From JAXLQL01 sp046331625 (GTDB taxonomy: Bacteria > Acidobacteriota > Terriglobia > Bryobacterales > Bryobacteraceae): a DNA stretch of 64,000 nt. Numbering within the stretch: the first letter of the stretch is position 1; each line of letters starts with the position of its first letter. The stretch spans positions 36,839 to 100,838 of the forward strand of contig JAXLQL010000026.1 in NCBI GenBank assembly GCA_046331625.1, given 5' to 3'. The notes under the pieces are model-generated. The model was not told where the DNA came from and did no database searches. It worked only from the letters and a program-made list of their open reading frames with translations. The position numbers and the translations under genes were made by a program. This document shows, piece after piece, positions 17,697 through 26,637 of the stretch.

Positions 17697-18623
17697 ATGA
17701 ATCGCCGGGATTTCCTCGCAAGTGCTGCGCTGGCGGCTGCACCATTGGCAGGCGCCAAGCCGAAGGCCGACTCGGAGACGCTGGTGACGGCTCTTTACAG
17801 GACGCTGACACCGGAACAAAAGTCCAAGATTTGTTTTGGCTTCGATGATCCGCTGCGGTCAAAAGTCGACGCCAACTGGCACATCACCCCCACGAAGATC
17901 GGCGAGTTCTTTAACCCAGACCAGCAGGCGATGATCGGCGAAATCTTCCGCGGGCTGCATAACCCCGACTTCGTCGACAAAGTGATGGACCACGTGAAGG
18001 AGGATGCAGGCGGACTCGGAAACTACGCCGTGGCTTTGTTCGGCGAGCCGAACCAGGGCGGCAAGTTCGAATTCGTGGTCACGGGCCGCCACTGCACGGC
18101 GCGATGCGATGGAGATTCGGTGGCGGGCGCGGCCTTTGGCGGTCCGATCATGTACGGCCACCAGGCGGGTCCGAACGCCACGGAGCAGCCCGGGCATCCG
18201 AACAACGTCTACTGGTTCCAGGCCAAGCGAGCGAACGAAGTGTTCCAGGCGTTGGATGGTAAGCAACGCGAGAAGGCGTTGATCGCCCGAGCGCCCCGAG
18301 CGGAAGCCCAAAACAAAACCGTGGCTTTCCGTACCTCTGATTTCGTGGGCCTTCCAGGGAAGGAAATGAGCCGCGATCAGCGGGATCTGGTAGAGAAAGT
18401 ACTGGCTGATCTTCTGCTGCCGTTCCGGAAGAAAGACACCGCCGAGGCAATGAAGTACATCCAGGCGCGCGGCGGAGTGGAGTCGCTACACATGTCGTTC
18501 TACAAGAACCTCGACATCGGCAACGACGGAGTCTGGGACGTGTGGCAACTGGAGAGCGCGAACATGGTATGGTACTTTCGCGGTCATCCCCACGTGCATA
18601 CCTGGGTCAATATTCAGGCCTGA
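17697..18623 (+). CDS. DUF3500 domain protein with Tat signal
   Basis: I start at ATG 17697 although the frame opens earlier, because the twin-arginine signal MNRRDFLASAALAAAPLAG begins there. The 308-residue protein matches DUF3500: a helical N-terminal region (LTPEQKSKICFGFDDPLR), a central GRHCTARCDG, a GPIMYGHQAG stretch and a C-terminal RGHPHVHTWVNI with several conserved His. The conserved His/Cys/Glu pattern suggests a metal-dependent activity, but none has been assigned to my knowledge. Its last 10 bp overlap the 3' end of the convergent membrane glycosyltransferase-like gene. Confidence 0.82.
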   Translation: MNRRDFLASAALAAAPLAGAKPKADSETLVTALYRTLTPEQKSKICFGFDDPLRSKVDANWHITPTKIGEFFNPDQQAMIGEIFRGLHNPDFVDKVMDHVKEDAGGLGNYAVALFGEPNQGGKFEFVVTGRHCTARCDGDSVAGAAFGGPIMYGHQAGPNATEQPGHPNNVYWFQAKRANEVFQALDGKQREKALIARAPRAEAQNKTVAFRTSDFVGLPGKEMSRDQRDLVEKVLADLLLPFRKKDTAEAMKYIQARGGVESLHMSFYKNLDIGNDGVWDVWQLESANMVWYFRGHPHVHTWVNIQA

Positions 18624-19810
18624 CGATCGGCGCCGCCGCGCTCGAGCAGCATCGCAATGACGATGGCCGGCAGCGCCGGCAGCAGGTACTTCTCCCAATG
18701 CAGATAAGACAGCGGCATGATGGCGAGGAATGCGGCCGTCTGCCAATGAAACCACTGCGCACGCGGGTTAGCGCCCCATAGGCGAATGACGCGCGACACG
18801 AGCGCTCCGGCAACGGCGAAGGCAGTGCAGAAGATCGCTTGCTCGATGGCTGACGTTGCGCCAAGCCAGCGCACGATCCAGTGAAAAGCGCCCACCGTAT
18901 CGACCGTAGCGGCATGCGAACTCGGCGACGGAGCTACCGGTGCGAGCCAGTACATGGCGGCAAAGAACGCCGCCACGATCGCGTCACGCGCCGCGAAGCC
19001 GAACCGAAGAAACGGCGCCGCGTAGACGGGGATCATGGCGAGATAGAGCACCAGCGATTCGGGATGAAAGCGGAACGCCTCGCTCGCGTAGCGGTGACGG
19101 ATCTGGTTGGCGGGGTTGGGTCCGCCCCAGAAGATGCAAAGCGCGGCGAGCGGTAAGCAAGCAACAAACCCGGCGAGCAGGTTTCGAACATTTTCGCGAT
19201 TCCTGTCAGCCAGAGCGGCGGCGGCGAGCCCGGCCGGAATGAAGATGCAGTACTGCCGGGCCAACAGCGCCGCGCCCAGTGCCAGGGCCGCGGTGAAGCG
19301 CTTGCCGCGCAGCAGCGTGCGGTAGCCGAGCGCGACTCCGAGCATCGCCAAGACATCGGTGTGGACGAACAACGAGAGATAAACCAGATACGGCTGCAAC
19401 AGGAAGTAGACGGCGGCGAGCCACGTGCGCCGGCTCGAACCGAGCGTCTCCATCAGCAACGCGAAAAGAGAGACTTGCAGCAGCGCGCCTGCCACCAGAT
19501 TGGCGATTCGCAGCGAAAACAGTCCGGTTCCGAACACCTTCCCCCACGCTGCGTACACGGCGAAAGGAAGCGGCCCCGACATCTCTTCATACGTCCGCAG
19601 CAGTTCCCACGAAGGCGAAGTGGCAAAGGCCCGAATCGTGTCAGCGAAATGCCCTTCGTCCCCCGATGGCGGCCGGCCGAACGTGAAGGTAAGTCCGATG
19701 GCGACATAGACGGCAAGCGAAAGTCCGGCCCAGGCGATGAGTTGCAGGCGGCTGGGCACGTTGGGATCCGGCACGAAAGTATCAGGGTATCTCGGATCTG
19801 TGCCGCGCAC
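18614..19810 (-). CDS. GT-C-type membrane glycosyltransferase-like protein
   Basis: The protein of about 398 residues has some ten membrane segments. The first extramembrane loop carries an acidic motif (PPSGDEGHFAD) followed by TYEEMSGPLPF, the arrangement seen in GT-C enzymes such as ArnT, ALG10 and family 39 mannosyltransferases, where the loop-1 acid binds the lipid-linked sugar donor. The start is uncertain: the frame begins with GTG at 19810 and has further in-frame GTG codons at 19774 and 19759, and no ATG lies before the first membrane segment. It is divergent from glnE. Substrate unknown. Confidence 0.68.
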   Translation of the reverse strand: MRGTDPRYPDTFVPDPNVPSRLQLIAWAGLSLAVYVAIGLTFTFGRPPSGDEGHFADTIRAFATSPSWELLRTYEEMSGPLPFAVYAAWGKVFGTGLFSLRIANLVAGALLQVSLFALLMETLGSSRRTWLAAVYFLLQPYLVYLSLFVHTDVLAMLGVALGYRTLLRGKRFTAALALGAALLARQYCIFIPAGLAAAALADRNRENVRNLLAGFVACLPLAALCIFWGGPNPANQIRHRYASEAFRFHPESLVLYLAMIPVYAAPFLRFGFAARDAIVAAFFAAMYWLAPVAPSPSSHAATVDTVGAFHWIVRWLGATSAIEQAIFCTAFAVAGALVSRVIRLWGANPRAQWFHWQTAAFLAIMPLSYLHWEKYLLPALPAIVIAMLLERGGADRQA

Positions 19811-19832
19811 CCCGCGCTATCATGAGAGCCGC

Positions 19833-22754
19833 GTGTTTGCACTGTCCCGCGAGGTCGCGCTGCGCGATCAAGGGAGGACGCTGGCTTCGTTGTCGATGCT
19901 GGCGGCGGCTGTCCCCGAGCCCGTATTTGACCGGCTGGTCGTGTTATTGAAGGCGTGCCCGGACCCTGACGGAGCCGTGCATTACCTGAACCGCTTGCGG
20001 GAGGAACAGCCTGCTGCCTTCCAGCGAATCATGCGCTCGCCCGCTGTGCTGCAGGCGGCGATCATCGTTTTCTGTTACAGCCAGTTTCTTGCCGAGGAAG
20101 TGCTGAAGTCTCCGGAGTGGATCGAGCCCATTCCGCAGGCAGGCGAATTGCAGCGGCAGCGGACTACGGATGACTACCGCTCGAGGCTCGAGGCCCGGTT
20201 GGCGGCCATCGGACCCGAGGGCGATGCGGCGGCCACACTGGCGGCTTTCCGCCAAGAACAAATTCTTCGTATCTTGTTGCGGGACATTCTGGGCTACGGT
20301 GCGCTGCCGGACGTGACAGAAGAGCTGGCGAACTTGGCGGACGCGATCTTGGGCTGCGCCTACCGGCTGCTGCGCGGCGCGCTCGAGGCCCGTCATGGCG
20401 TCCCGATGCATGCGAAGAAGCCGTGCGGCCTCTCGATCATTGCGCTGGGAAAGCTGGGCGGCCGCGAGTTGAACTACAGCTCCGACATCGACCTGCTGTT
20501 CGTCTACGGAGGCACGGGCGAAACGGCGGGTGAAGCACCGATCAGCAATCAGGAGTTCTTCAAGAAGCTGTGCAATCAGCTTACGGAAATGCTCTCTCGC
20601 TTCACCGCGCACGGCTCCTGCTATCGCGTGGACTTGCGGCTGCGGCCCGAGGGCACGCTCGGCGAAGTATGCGTATCGCGCGACGGCGCGCGCGCGTACT
20701 ACGAGAAACGAGCCCGCGCCTGGGAACTGCAAATGCTCATCAAGGCGCGCGTGGCCGCTGGGGAACCTGGGCCCGGAGCGGCGCTGCTCGAACACGTGCA
20801 GGCGCACATCTATTCGTCGAGCCTCGACTTTTCCGCTGTCGAGACGGTATCGGAAGCGCGCATGCGCATTCACGAAAAACTGGCGAAGCGGCGATCCGAA
20901 AAGACGGACTTCGACATCAAGCTCGCTCCGGGCGGCATTCGCGATATCGAATTCCTCGTGCAGTGCCTGCAGCGGCTGCATGGCGGCCGCGACCCATGGG
21001 TGCGCCATGGCAGCACGCTCATCGCGCTGTTTCGCCTCTGGAACAAGAAGCTCCTTTCCGAGATCGAGTACGGGCGCCTGGCGTCGGCCTATCGATTTTT
21101 CCGCGCGCTGGAACACAGGCTGCAATTCTGGGGAGACCGCCAGACTCACGCGATTCCGGCCGATCAAACCGAGCGCGAGTTGCTGGCGAAACGGATGCCG
21201 CCAGCGCAAATCGGCGGGGTGGCTTCGGCGGTGCAACTGGATCGCGAGGTGACGCGTCATCTAGAGATGGTGAAAGAGATCTACGAGCGCGTGGTGCACA
21301 CCCGGCTGCCGAAACACTATTCCGATCGCGCCGTTGACGAAGCCGAATCGGCCGCGGCGCGTCAACAAGCAGAGCAAGCCGTTGCGGCCCTTCCAGCCGT
21401 TGGCGGCACGCTTTCCCTGCATTTGATGCTGCGCCTCGAGCAGCGCGCCCCAGGGCTGGCGCGGACCTTGAAGCAAAGCGGCGTGCGCAACGGCGTGAAA
21501 TCTCTGGAACATTTTCTGGAAAGCTTGTTGCCGAACGCGGAGTGGATCGGTTGGCTCGACAAAGACGCCAAGCTGGCCGGATACGTGATCGATCTGTTCG
21601 AGCATAGCCCCTACTTCGCCGAGCAATTCAACCGGAAGCCCGAAAGCATCGCCGATCTGCGACAGATGCGGCTGAAGCCCAAGGCTCGCCCTCGCACGGC
21701 GGGCGCGAAGTCGATCGACAGCGTCGCCGAAATGCGGCGTGTGTTCCATCGGGAGATGCTGCTCATCCAGTGCGGCAGCATCTGCCTCTCCACGCCGATC
21801 TTCGATACCCTGGCGCGTACGTCTGCGCTGGCAGAAAGCTCCATTGACGCCGCCTATCGGTTCGCGCTCGAGCAGGTGAGCGAGTCGCAACCGCCGCAGG
21901 GCAAACGCTACAAACCGGCGAAGCAGATGATGGTGGTGGCGCTCGGCCGGCTCGGCATGCAAGAGTTCGACCTGGGGTCCGATGCGGACCTGGTATTCGT
22001 GATCCCGGACGCGGATGCGCCGGAAACATTATTCTGGACCCGCGTTGCGGAACGAATCGTCGGCACGCTGACGACGTACACTGGAGAGGGGAACCTGTTC
22101 GCGGTGGATACCCGGCTGAGGCCGAACGGCAGAGCAGGTCCTTTGGTGCAAACGGAGAGCGCGGTGAAGGAGTATTTCGCCAAGAATGCGGAGGCCTGGG
22201 AGGGGATCACGTACATGAAGTCGCGCGCCGTCGCCGGCAACCGCAAACGCGCTACGGGGTTCCTCGAGGCGCTGCAAGACGTCGACTGGCGCCGCTACGG
22301 ACAAGGCGGGCGCTCGAAGGCGATTCTGCGGCAAATGCGGCTGCGCCTCGAAGCCGAGCAAGGCGCCGCCAGCCCCTTGAAGGCGGGCCGCGGCGGCTAC
22401 TATGACATTGACTTCGCGCTCATGTACCTGCGTTTGAAGAGCGCCGGCATCTTCTTCGACGTGCTCGATACGCCGCGGCGGATCGAAGTGATCGAGAAGA
22501 TGGGGCATCTCGAACCTGCCGACGCCGAGTTCCTGCTGAAGGCCGCCACCTTCTATCGCGCCGTGGATCACGGCCTGCGCTTGATTTCGGGACATGCCGA
22601 AGGCAAGCTCCCTGGTGCGCAGTTGCAGTTGGAGATGCTGAGCGAACTGGTGAGCCGGTGGACTCCCGACGATTTGCATGACGAGCCGCTTCCGGTGGAA
22701 CTGAGCCAGATTCAGCGTCAGACGCGAGAGTATTTCGACAGGTTGTTCTCATGA
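19833..22754 (+). CDS. glnE: Bifunctional glutamine synthetase adenylyltransferase / adenylyl-removing enzyme
   Basis: GlnE adenylylates and deadenylylates glutamine synthetase in response to nitrogen status. Two nucleotidyltransferase halves are visible: the N-terminal removase (GKLGGRELNYSSDIDLLF, near 20450-20500) and the C-terminal transferase (GRLGMQEFDLGSDADLVF, near 21945-22000), each with its GxSDxD metal-binding acids and a downstream acidic strand (VDLRLRPEG and VDTRLRPNG). Both halves look intact. The frame opens with ATG at 19737, inside the divergent glycosyltransferase-like gene; the GTG at 19833, with GAGAG 4 nt upstream, gives 973 residues, close to the usual length, so I prefer it. 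No glnB or glnA is in the window. Confidence 0.93.
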   Translation: MFALSREVALRDQGRTLASLSMLAAAVPEPVFDRLVVLLKACPDPDGAVHYLNRLREEQPAAFQRIMRSPAVLQAAIIVFCYSQFLAEEVLKSPEWIEPIPQAGELQRQRTTDDYRSRLEARLAAIGPEGDAAATLAAFRQEQILRILLRDILGYGALPDVTEELANLADAILGCAYRLLRGALEARHGVPMHAKKPCGLSIIALGKLGGRELNYSSDIDLLFVYGGTGETAGEAPISNQEFFKKLCNQLTEMLSRFTAHGSCYRVDLRLRPEGTLGEVCVSRDGARAYYEKRARAWELQMLIKARVAAGEPGPGAALLEHVQAHIYSSSLDFSAVETVSEARMRIHEKLAKRRSEKTDFDIKLAPGGIRDIEFLVQCLQRLHGGRDPWVRHGSTLIALFRLWNKKLLSEIEYGRLASAYRFFRALEHRLQFWGDRQTHAIPADQTERELLAKRMPPAQIGGVASAVQLDREVTRHLEMVKEIYERVVHTRLPKHYSDRAVDEAESAAARQQAEQAVAALPAVGGTLSLHLMLRLEQRAPGLARTLKQSGVRNGVKSLEHFLESLLPNAEWIGWLDKDAKLAGYVIDLFEHSPYFAEQFNRKPESIADLRQMRLKPKARPRTAGAKSIDSVAEMRRVFHREMLLIQCGSICLSTPIFDTLARTSALAESSIDAAYRFALEQVSESQPPQGKRYKPAKQMMVVALGRLGMQEFDLGSDADLVFVIPDADAPETLFWTRVAERIVGTLTTYTGEGNLFAVDTRLRPNGRAGPLVQTESAVKEYFAKNAEAWEGITYMKSRAVAGNRKRATGFLEALQDVDWRRYGQGGRSKAILRQMRLRLEAEQGAASPLKAGRGGYYDIDFALMYLRLKSAGIFFDVLDTPRRIEVIEKMGHLEPADAEFLLKAATFYRAVDHGLRLISGHAEGKLPGAQLQLEMLSELVSRWTPDDLHDEPLPVELSQIQRQTREYFDRLFS

Positions 22755-23569
22755 GAGCTCCATATCTCGGCATCGCATGCGCGGTCGCGGCCCTGGCGGC
22801 TCCCGATCCGGTTCGGGAGACGTTCGATCACCTCTATAACTTTGACTTCTCGCAAGCACACAAGACAGCCGACGCTCATCTGAAAGCCTCTCCGGGCGAT
22901 CCTCTCGGATACTCGGCCAAGGCCGCGGTGGATCTCTTTCACGAACTCGACCGGCTGAAGATCCTGCAGGGCGAGTTCTTCGCCGACGACAAGAAGATCT
23001 CCGGTGACGACAAGCTAACGGCTGATCCGGAGATTCGCATGCGGTTCTACGGATCGATCGAGGCAGCGCAGAAGCTGGCTGACCAGAACCTCGCGAGTGA
23101 CGCCACTCGCACGCGCGCGTTGTTCTCGCACGCGCTGGCAGAGGGCATGCGCATGGACTACATGGCCTTCATCGAGAAGAAGCAACTGCGGAGCTTGGCG
23201 GCCGCGCGGCGATCGCAGGGCTACGCGGTGGAGTTGCTCAAGCGCGACCCGTCGTTCGTCGATGCGTACCTGACCACTGGTCTCACCGAATACCTGGTGG
23301 GGAGCCTGCCATTCTTCATTCGCTGGTTCGTTAAGTTTGACGACACACAAGGCGACAAGCAGCGAGGCGTGGCGAATCTCGAGAAGGTGGCGGCTTCGGG
23401 ACGGTACCTGGGTCCCTTTGCACGGATTCTGCTTTCGATCATCAACTTGCGCGAGAAGAACCTGCCGCGAACGGCGAGTCTGCTCGAGGGGCTGACGCAA
23501 GAGTATCCGAAGAATTCACTGCTCAAGGGCGAACTCGAGAAGGTCCGGGTCAAGCTCCAGCGCCGGTAA
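22751..23569 (+). CDS. TPR-like helical protein of unknown function
   Basis: The start overlaps the glnE stop in ATGA, so translation is coupled. The 272-residue protein has a short Ala-rich signal-like N-terminus and then amphipathic helices with TPR-like spacing: FSQAHKTADAHLKASPGDPL near the N-terminus and a late block LPRTASLLEGLTQEYPKNSL. The stretch RDPSFVDAYLTTGLTEYLVG is reminiscent of IML2/TTC39-type proteins. It is probably periplasmic and a binding scaffold. Any link to nitrogen control is by position only. Confidence 0.7.
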   Translation: MRAPYLGIACAVAALAAPDPVRETFDHLYNFDFSQAHKTADAHLKASPGDPLGYSAKAAVDLFHELDRLKILQGEFFADDKKISGDDKLTADPEIRMRFYGSIEAAQKLADQNLASDATRTRALFSHALAEGMRMDYMAFIEKKQLRSLAAARRSQGYAVELLKRDPSFVDAYLTTGLTEYLVGSLPFFIRWFVKFDDTQGDKQRGVANLEKVAASGRYLGPFARILLSIINLREKNLPRTASLLEGLTQEYPKNSLLKGELEKVRVKLQRR

Positions 23570-23620
23570 GAATCCGCGTACGGTGTCGGTGAAAACCGGA
23601 ATTGCGGGTCTTTGAAGCGG

Positions 23621-26548
23621 ATGCGTACACGGGCTGCGCTCGCATTGGTTTTCGTGGCTCCTCTGCTCGGCCAGCCGGCAATTGTCCGCTTTGACGGCAG
23701 CGGAGCAGACACACTCCAGGCGATTGCGGCGACCCAAGACGGAGACGTTGTGGCGGCGCTCACTACCACTTCGGCGGATCTCCCTGTTCGTGGCGCGGCG
23801 GCCAGAGGCTATGGCGAGTCGAATGCGATGCGGTCCGTGGACGGCGGCGTGAGTTGGCGCACGTCACCGATGCTTCCCGCCCTTAGGCCGAGAGCGATCG
23901 CAACGCATCCCACGGATTCGAGGGTGCTGATCGCCGTCGCCGAAGATGGTATCTACAAGAGCGTCGACGCAGGCGGCACGTGGCGGCAGGCATCGAAACT
24001 GACGCGCGTGGGCGGAGACGCTCGCTTGGCGGTGGACCCAGAGGATTCGCGCAAGATCTATGCGGCTGTGGGGAGCCCGATGCTGAGCATCGACGGCGGA
24101 GACAGTTGGCGCGCGATTTCTGATTCTGCATTTCGAGTGTCGCCAGTTGCAGTGAACCGCGTGGTTACCGGTCCGGCCGGAACTGTTCTGTTCTACCCGG
24201 AGTTCGGAGCGCCAGTCATCTCCCGCGATGGCGGCGTCACGTGGGCGCCTCTCATGACACCCGACTTCTTCTCCATCGCGACGCTCGATCCGCGGAATGC
24301 GGGCTGGATCTACATTTCCACTGGGGTGGGCGTCAACGGACAACTTTATCTGTCCCGCAACGGAGGCGCCAGTTGGGACGCGTTGCCCTGGATCGGCGAA
24401 CGGGTAGAGTCGCTCGAGATCAACCCTGACCGCTCTCAGGAGATCTGGGTGAGCACGGCTGGCGATGTCAGGCACAGCATCGATGGCGGCAAGACGTGGA
24501 CGCGCATTGGGGGCCAACGGCCGTTCGTGGGAACAAGACGTTTGTTTCGAACGCCCACTACGTGCAGTGGCGGCGTGCTCTTCTCGATCACTCTTACCGG
24601 CGATCTGTTTCGATGGAACGAAGCTCGCGACGTGTTCGAGCCGGCCGGATTCGGCGGCGTGAGCGGCATTGCCGCGGCGCCTGATTGCACCATCCATGCA
24701 GTGCGCGAGCTTACCGAGGATGCTTGGGTGACGCGCCTCGAGCCCGGCGGAACACCGCGCTGGTCCACTTACGTCGGCGGCTTCGGCAAGGATCAGGTGC
24801 GCGCCCTCGCGTTGGCGCGTGACGGCAGCGTTGCGCTCGCGGGAGTGACGGGATCCGGAGAACTCGCGGGGATCGGCGGCGTCGCCCGAGTGTTCGTGGC
24901 CAAGCTCGATCCCGATGGACGCGTCTCATGGGTGGCGCGGTTGGGCGGTACGGAGCTCGACGACGTGGCTGCGGTGACGGTGGATGCCGCCGGAGCCGTG
25001 TACGTCGCCGGCGCTGCGCAGTCGAAGGACTTTCCCGTTACGCCGGGAACCTTCGGCCAGAGTCCGCGGACCGGCTGGGCCGCCAAACTCTCGCCGGAGG
25101 GAAAAATAGAATGGGCCACATATGTTGCCAGGAGCGAAACGGAATTCTGGGCTCCCACATCGATTGCGGTCACCTCGAAGGGCGAACTGCTGCTCGCCGC
25201 GGAAGGCTACGCGGCACGAATCGACGGAGCGGGTGAACGGTTCACACTACTCGACCCGCAGGTGCTCCCACGCGCAACGAGGGTGGCCGTGGACCGGGAG
25301 GACAACGTCTATTTCGCTGGATTGAGTAGTTTGACCATGATCGCGCCGATGCCCGGGGTGTTCTCCACTCCCTACAGGTCAATCAGTTGTCAGGCTCCGC
25401 CCGGATCCATTGCTACGCAATCTACGCCAATCGACGCCGTTCTGACCAAGCTCGCGGCCGGGACGCTCTCTCTCATCTGGAGCACCGTGCTCACCGGCGA
25501 ATGCGCCACTGCTCCAACAGCGCTGACGATCTCGAACGAAGGTGACGTGATCGTCTCCTTTCGAACCGATGGTACGGCGTTTCCGCAACGCAACATTGTG
25601 GCCACGCCAGGGCTTTGCACGGGCGGAGTGGTCGCGCGCTTGAATGCTTCCGCATCTGATCTGCTGTTTTCCTCGTATCTCGACACGTGCGTGGCGCCAG
25701 CGGTGGCTGCGGGAACTGATGGCGCAATCTACGTGGGCGCCGCCGATCTCGAGCGGGCGCGCGTGATGCGGGTTGCCGCTCCGTCGCGAGGGCCGGTTGC
25801 GATCGACCGCGTGGGCGTGGCCTTTGGAGGCTACAGTCAGGGGATTGCGCCGGGTGCGCTCGTTTCGATCGGAGGTGAAGGGTTGGGTCCACGTGATGCG
25901 GTGGACCTGGGGCTGAACGCGAGGCAACGGCTACCGCTCGAGCTCGAAGGTACCCGTGTGTGGTTCGGGGACGAGGCTGCGCCGTTGATGGCCGTGAGCG
26001 ACAGCCAGATCGTCTGCGTAGCACCGGCGGGAATCACTGATCGCGTTACCGTGCATGTGGAGCGCAACGGAGTGCTGTCGAACTCCGTACTCGCTGGTGT
26101 ACGGTCCAGGGTTCCGCATCTGCTACCGGCTTCATTCCCGAACGCGAGTGCGCTCCCGGTACCGGGCAATGTACGAAATGAGGATGGCGCTGCGAATGAC
26201 CTGGAGCATCCGGCACGGCAAGGATCGTTCGTCAGCGTCTACGCGACGGGTCTCGGCCAGACAAGGCTTGAAGAGCCCCCGGGCTCGATTTCGGCGGGCG
26301 GTGTCGTGCAGATCACACCGGCCATCTATGCTCCATGGGCGCAACGAACGGAGATCAGCGAAGCACGAGCCCTGCCCGGGTTCATTGCGGGACTCTACGA
26401 GATTCGCTTACGCGTTCCGCCGTTGGCGCCGTCAGGTGCCAGCCCAATGGCCCTCCCCCTCTTTCTCGCGCCAGACTCCGGTGGCCGGCTCGCGTTGCTG
26501 CGTTTCGTCACTCCTGGAAACACGATCCTGGTTTACGTCACCCAGTAA
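23621..26548 (+). CDS. Secreted beta-propeller protein with Solibacter-type C-terminal domain
   Basis: The frame begins with TTG at 23612, but ATG 23621 directly precedes the signal peptide (MRTRAALALVFVAPLLGQ), so I start there (975 residues). Residues 60-330 contain BNR/sortilin-like repeats with Asp-box motifs (SVDGGVSWR, SVDAGGTWR, SIDGGDSWR, SRNGGASWD, SIDGGKTWT). Residues 370-640 resemble SBBP beta-propeller repeats (WSTYVGGFGKDQ, VSWVARLGGTELDD). The last 240 residues (from about DRVGVAFGG, with APGALVSIGGEGLGP, QIVCVAPAGI and SVYATGLGQ) match the C-terminal domain typical of Solibacter secreted proteins. It probably acts at the cell surface or outside. Enzymatic activity is unknown. 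Confidence 0.8.
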   Translation: MRTRAALALVFVAPLLGQPAIVRFDGSGADTLQAIAATQDGDVVAALTTTSADLPVRGAAARGYGESNAMRSVDGGVSWRTSPMLPALRPRAIATHPTDSRVLIAVAEDGIYKSVDAGGTWRQASKLTRVGGDARLAVDPEDSRKIYAAVGSPMLSIDGGDSWRAISDSAFRVSPVAVNRVVTGPAGTVLFYPEFGAPVISRDGGVTWAPLMTPDFFSIATLDPRNAGWIYISTGVGVNGQLYLSRNGGASWDALPWIGERVESLEINPDRSQEIWVSTAGDVRHSIDGGKTWTRIGGQRPFVGTRRLFRTPTTCSGGVLFSITLTGDLFRWNEARDVFEPAGFGGVSGIAAAPDCTIHAVRELTEDAWVTRLEPGGTPRWSTYVGGFGKDQVRALALARDGSVALAGVTGSGELAGIGGVARVFVAKLDPDGRVSWVARLGGTELDDVAAVTVDAAGAVYVAGAAQSKDFPVTPGTFGQSPRTGWAAKLSPEGKIEWATYVARSETEFWAPTSIAVTSKGELLLAAEGYAARIDGAGERFTLLDPQVLPRATRVAVDREDNVYFAGLSSLTMIAPMPGVFSTPYRSISCQAPPGSIATQSTPIDAVLTKLAAGTLSLIWSTVLTGECATAPTALTISNEGDVIVSFRTDGTAFPQRNIVATPGLCTGGVVARLNASASDLLFSSYLDTCVAPAVAAGTDGAIYVGAADLERARVMRVAAPSRGPVAIDRVGVAFGGYSQGIAPGALVSIGGEGLGPRDAVDLGLNARQRLPLELEGTRVWFGDEAAPLMAVSDSQIVCVAPAGITDRVTVHVERNGVLSNSVLAGVRSRVPHLLPASFPNASALPVPGNVRNEDGAANDLEHPARQGSFVSVYATGLGQTRLEEPPGSISAGGVVQITPAIYAPWAQRTEISEARALPGFIAGLYEIRLRVPPLAPSGASPMALPLFLAPDSGGRLALLRFVTPGNTILVYVTQ

Positions 26549-26637
26549 CAACACCGGCGAACCTCGAAGACCGGCGGCGGCCTGCGGTACAATGGCAACT
26601 CGCAGCCCCGAAAATGACCGGACCTGTCGAGGTTTGA

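Noticed and set aside
19737..19832. N-terminal extension of GlnE from ATG 19737
   Set aside because: It overlaps the divergent glycosyltransferase-like gene, has no similarity to GlnE N-termini known to me, and a GTG start at 19833 gives the usual length.
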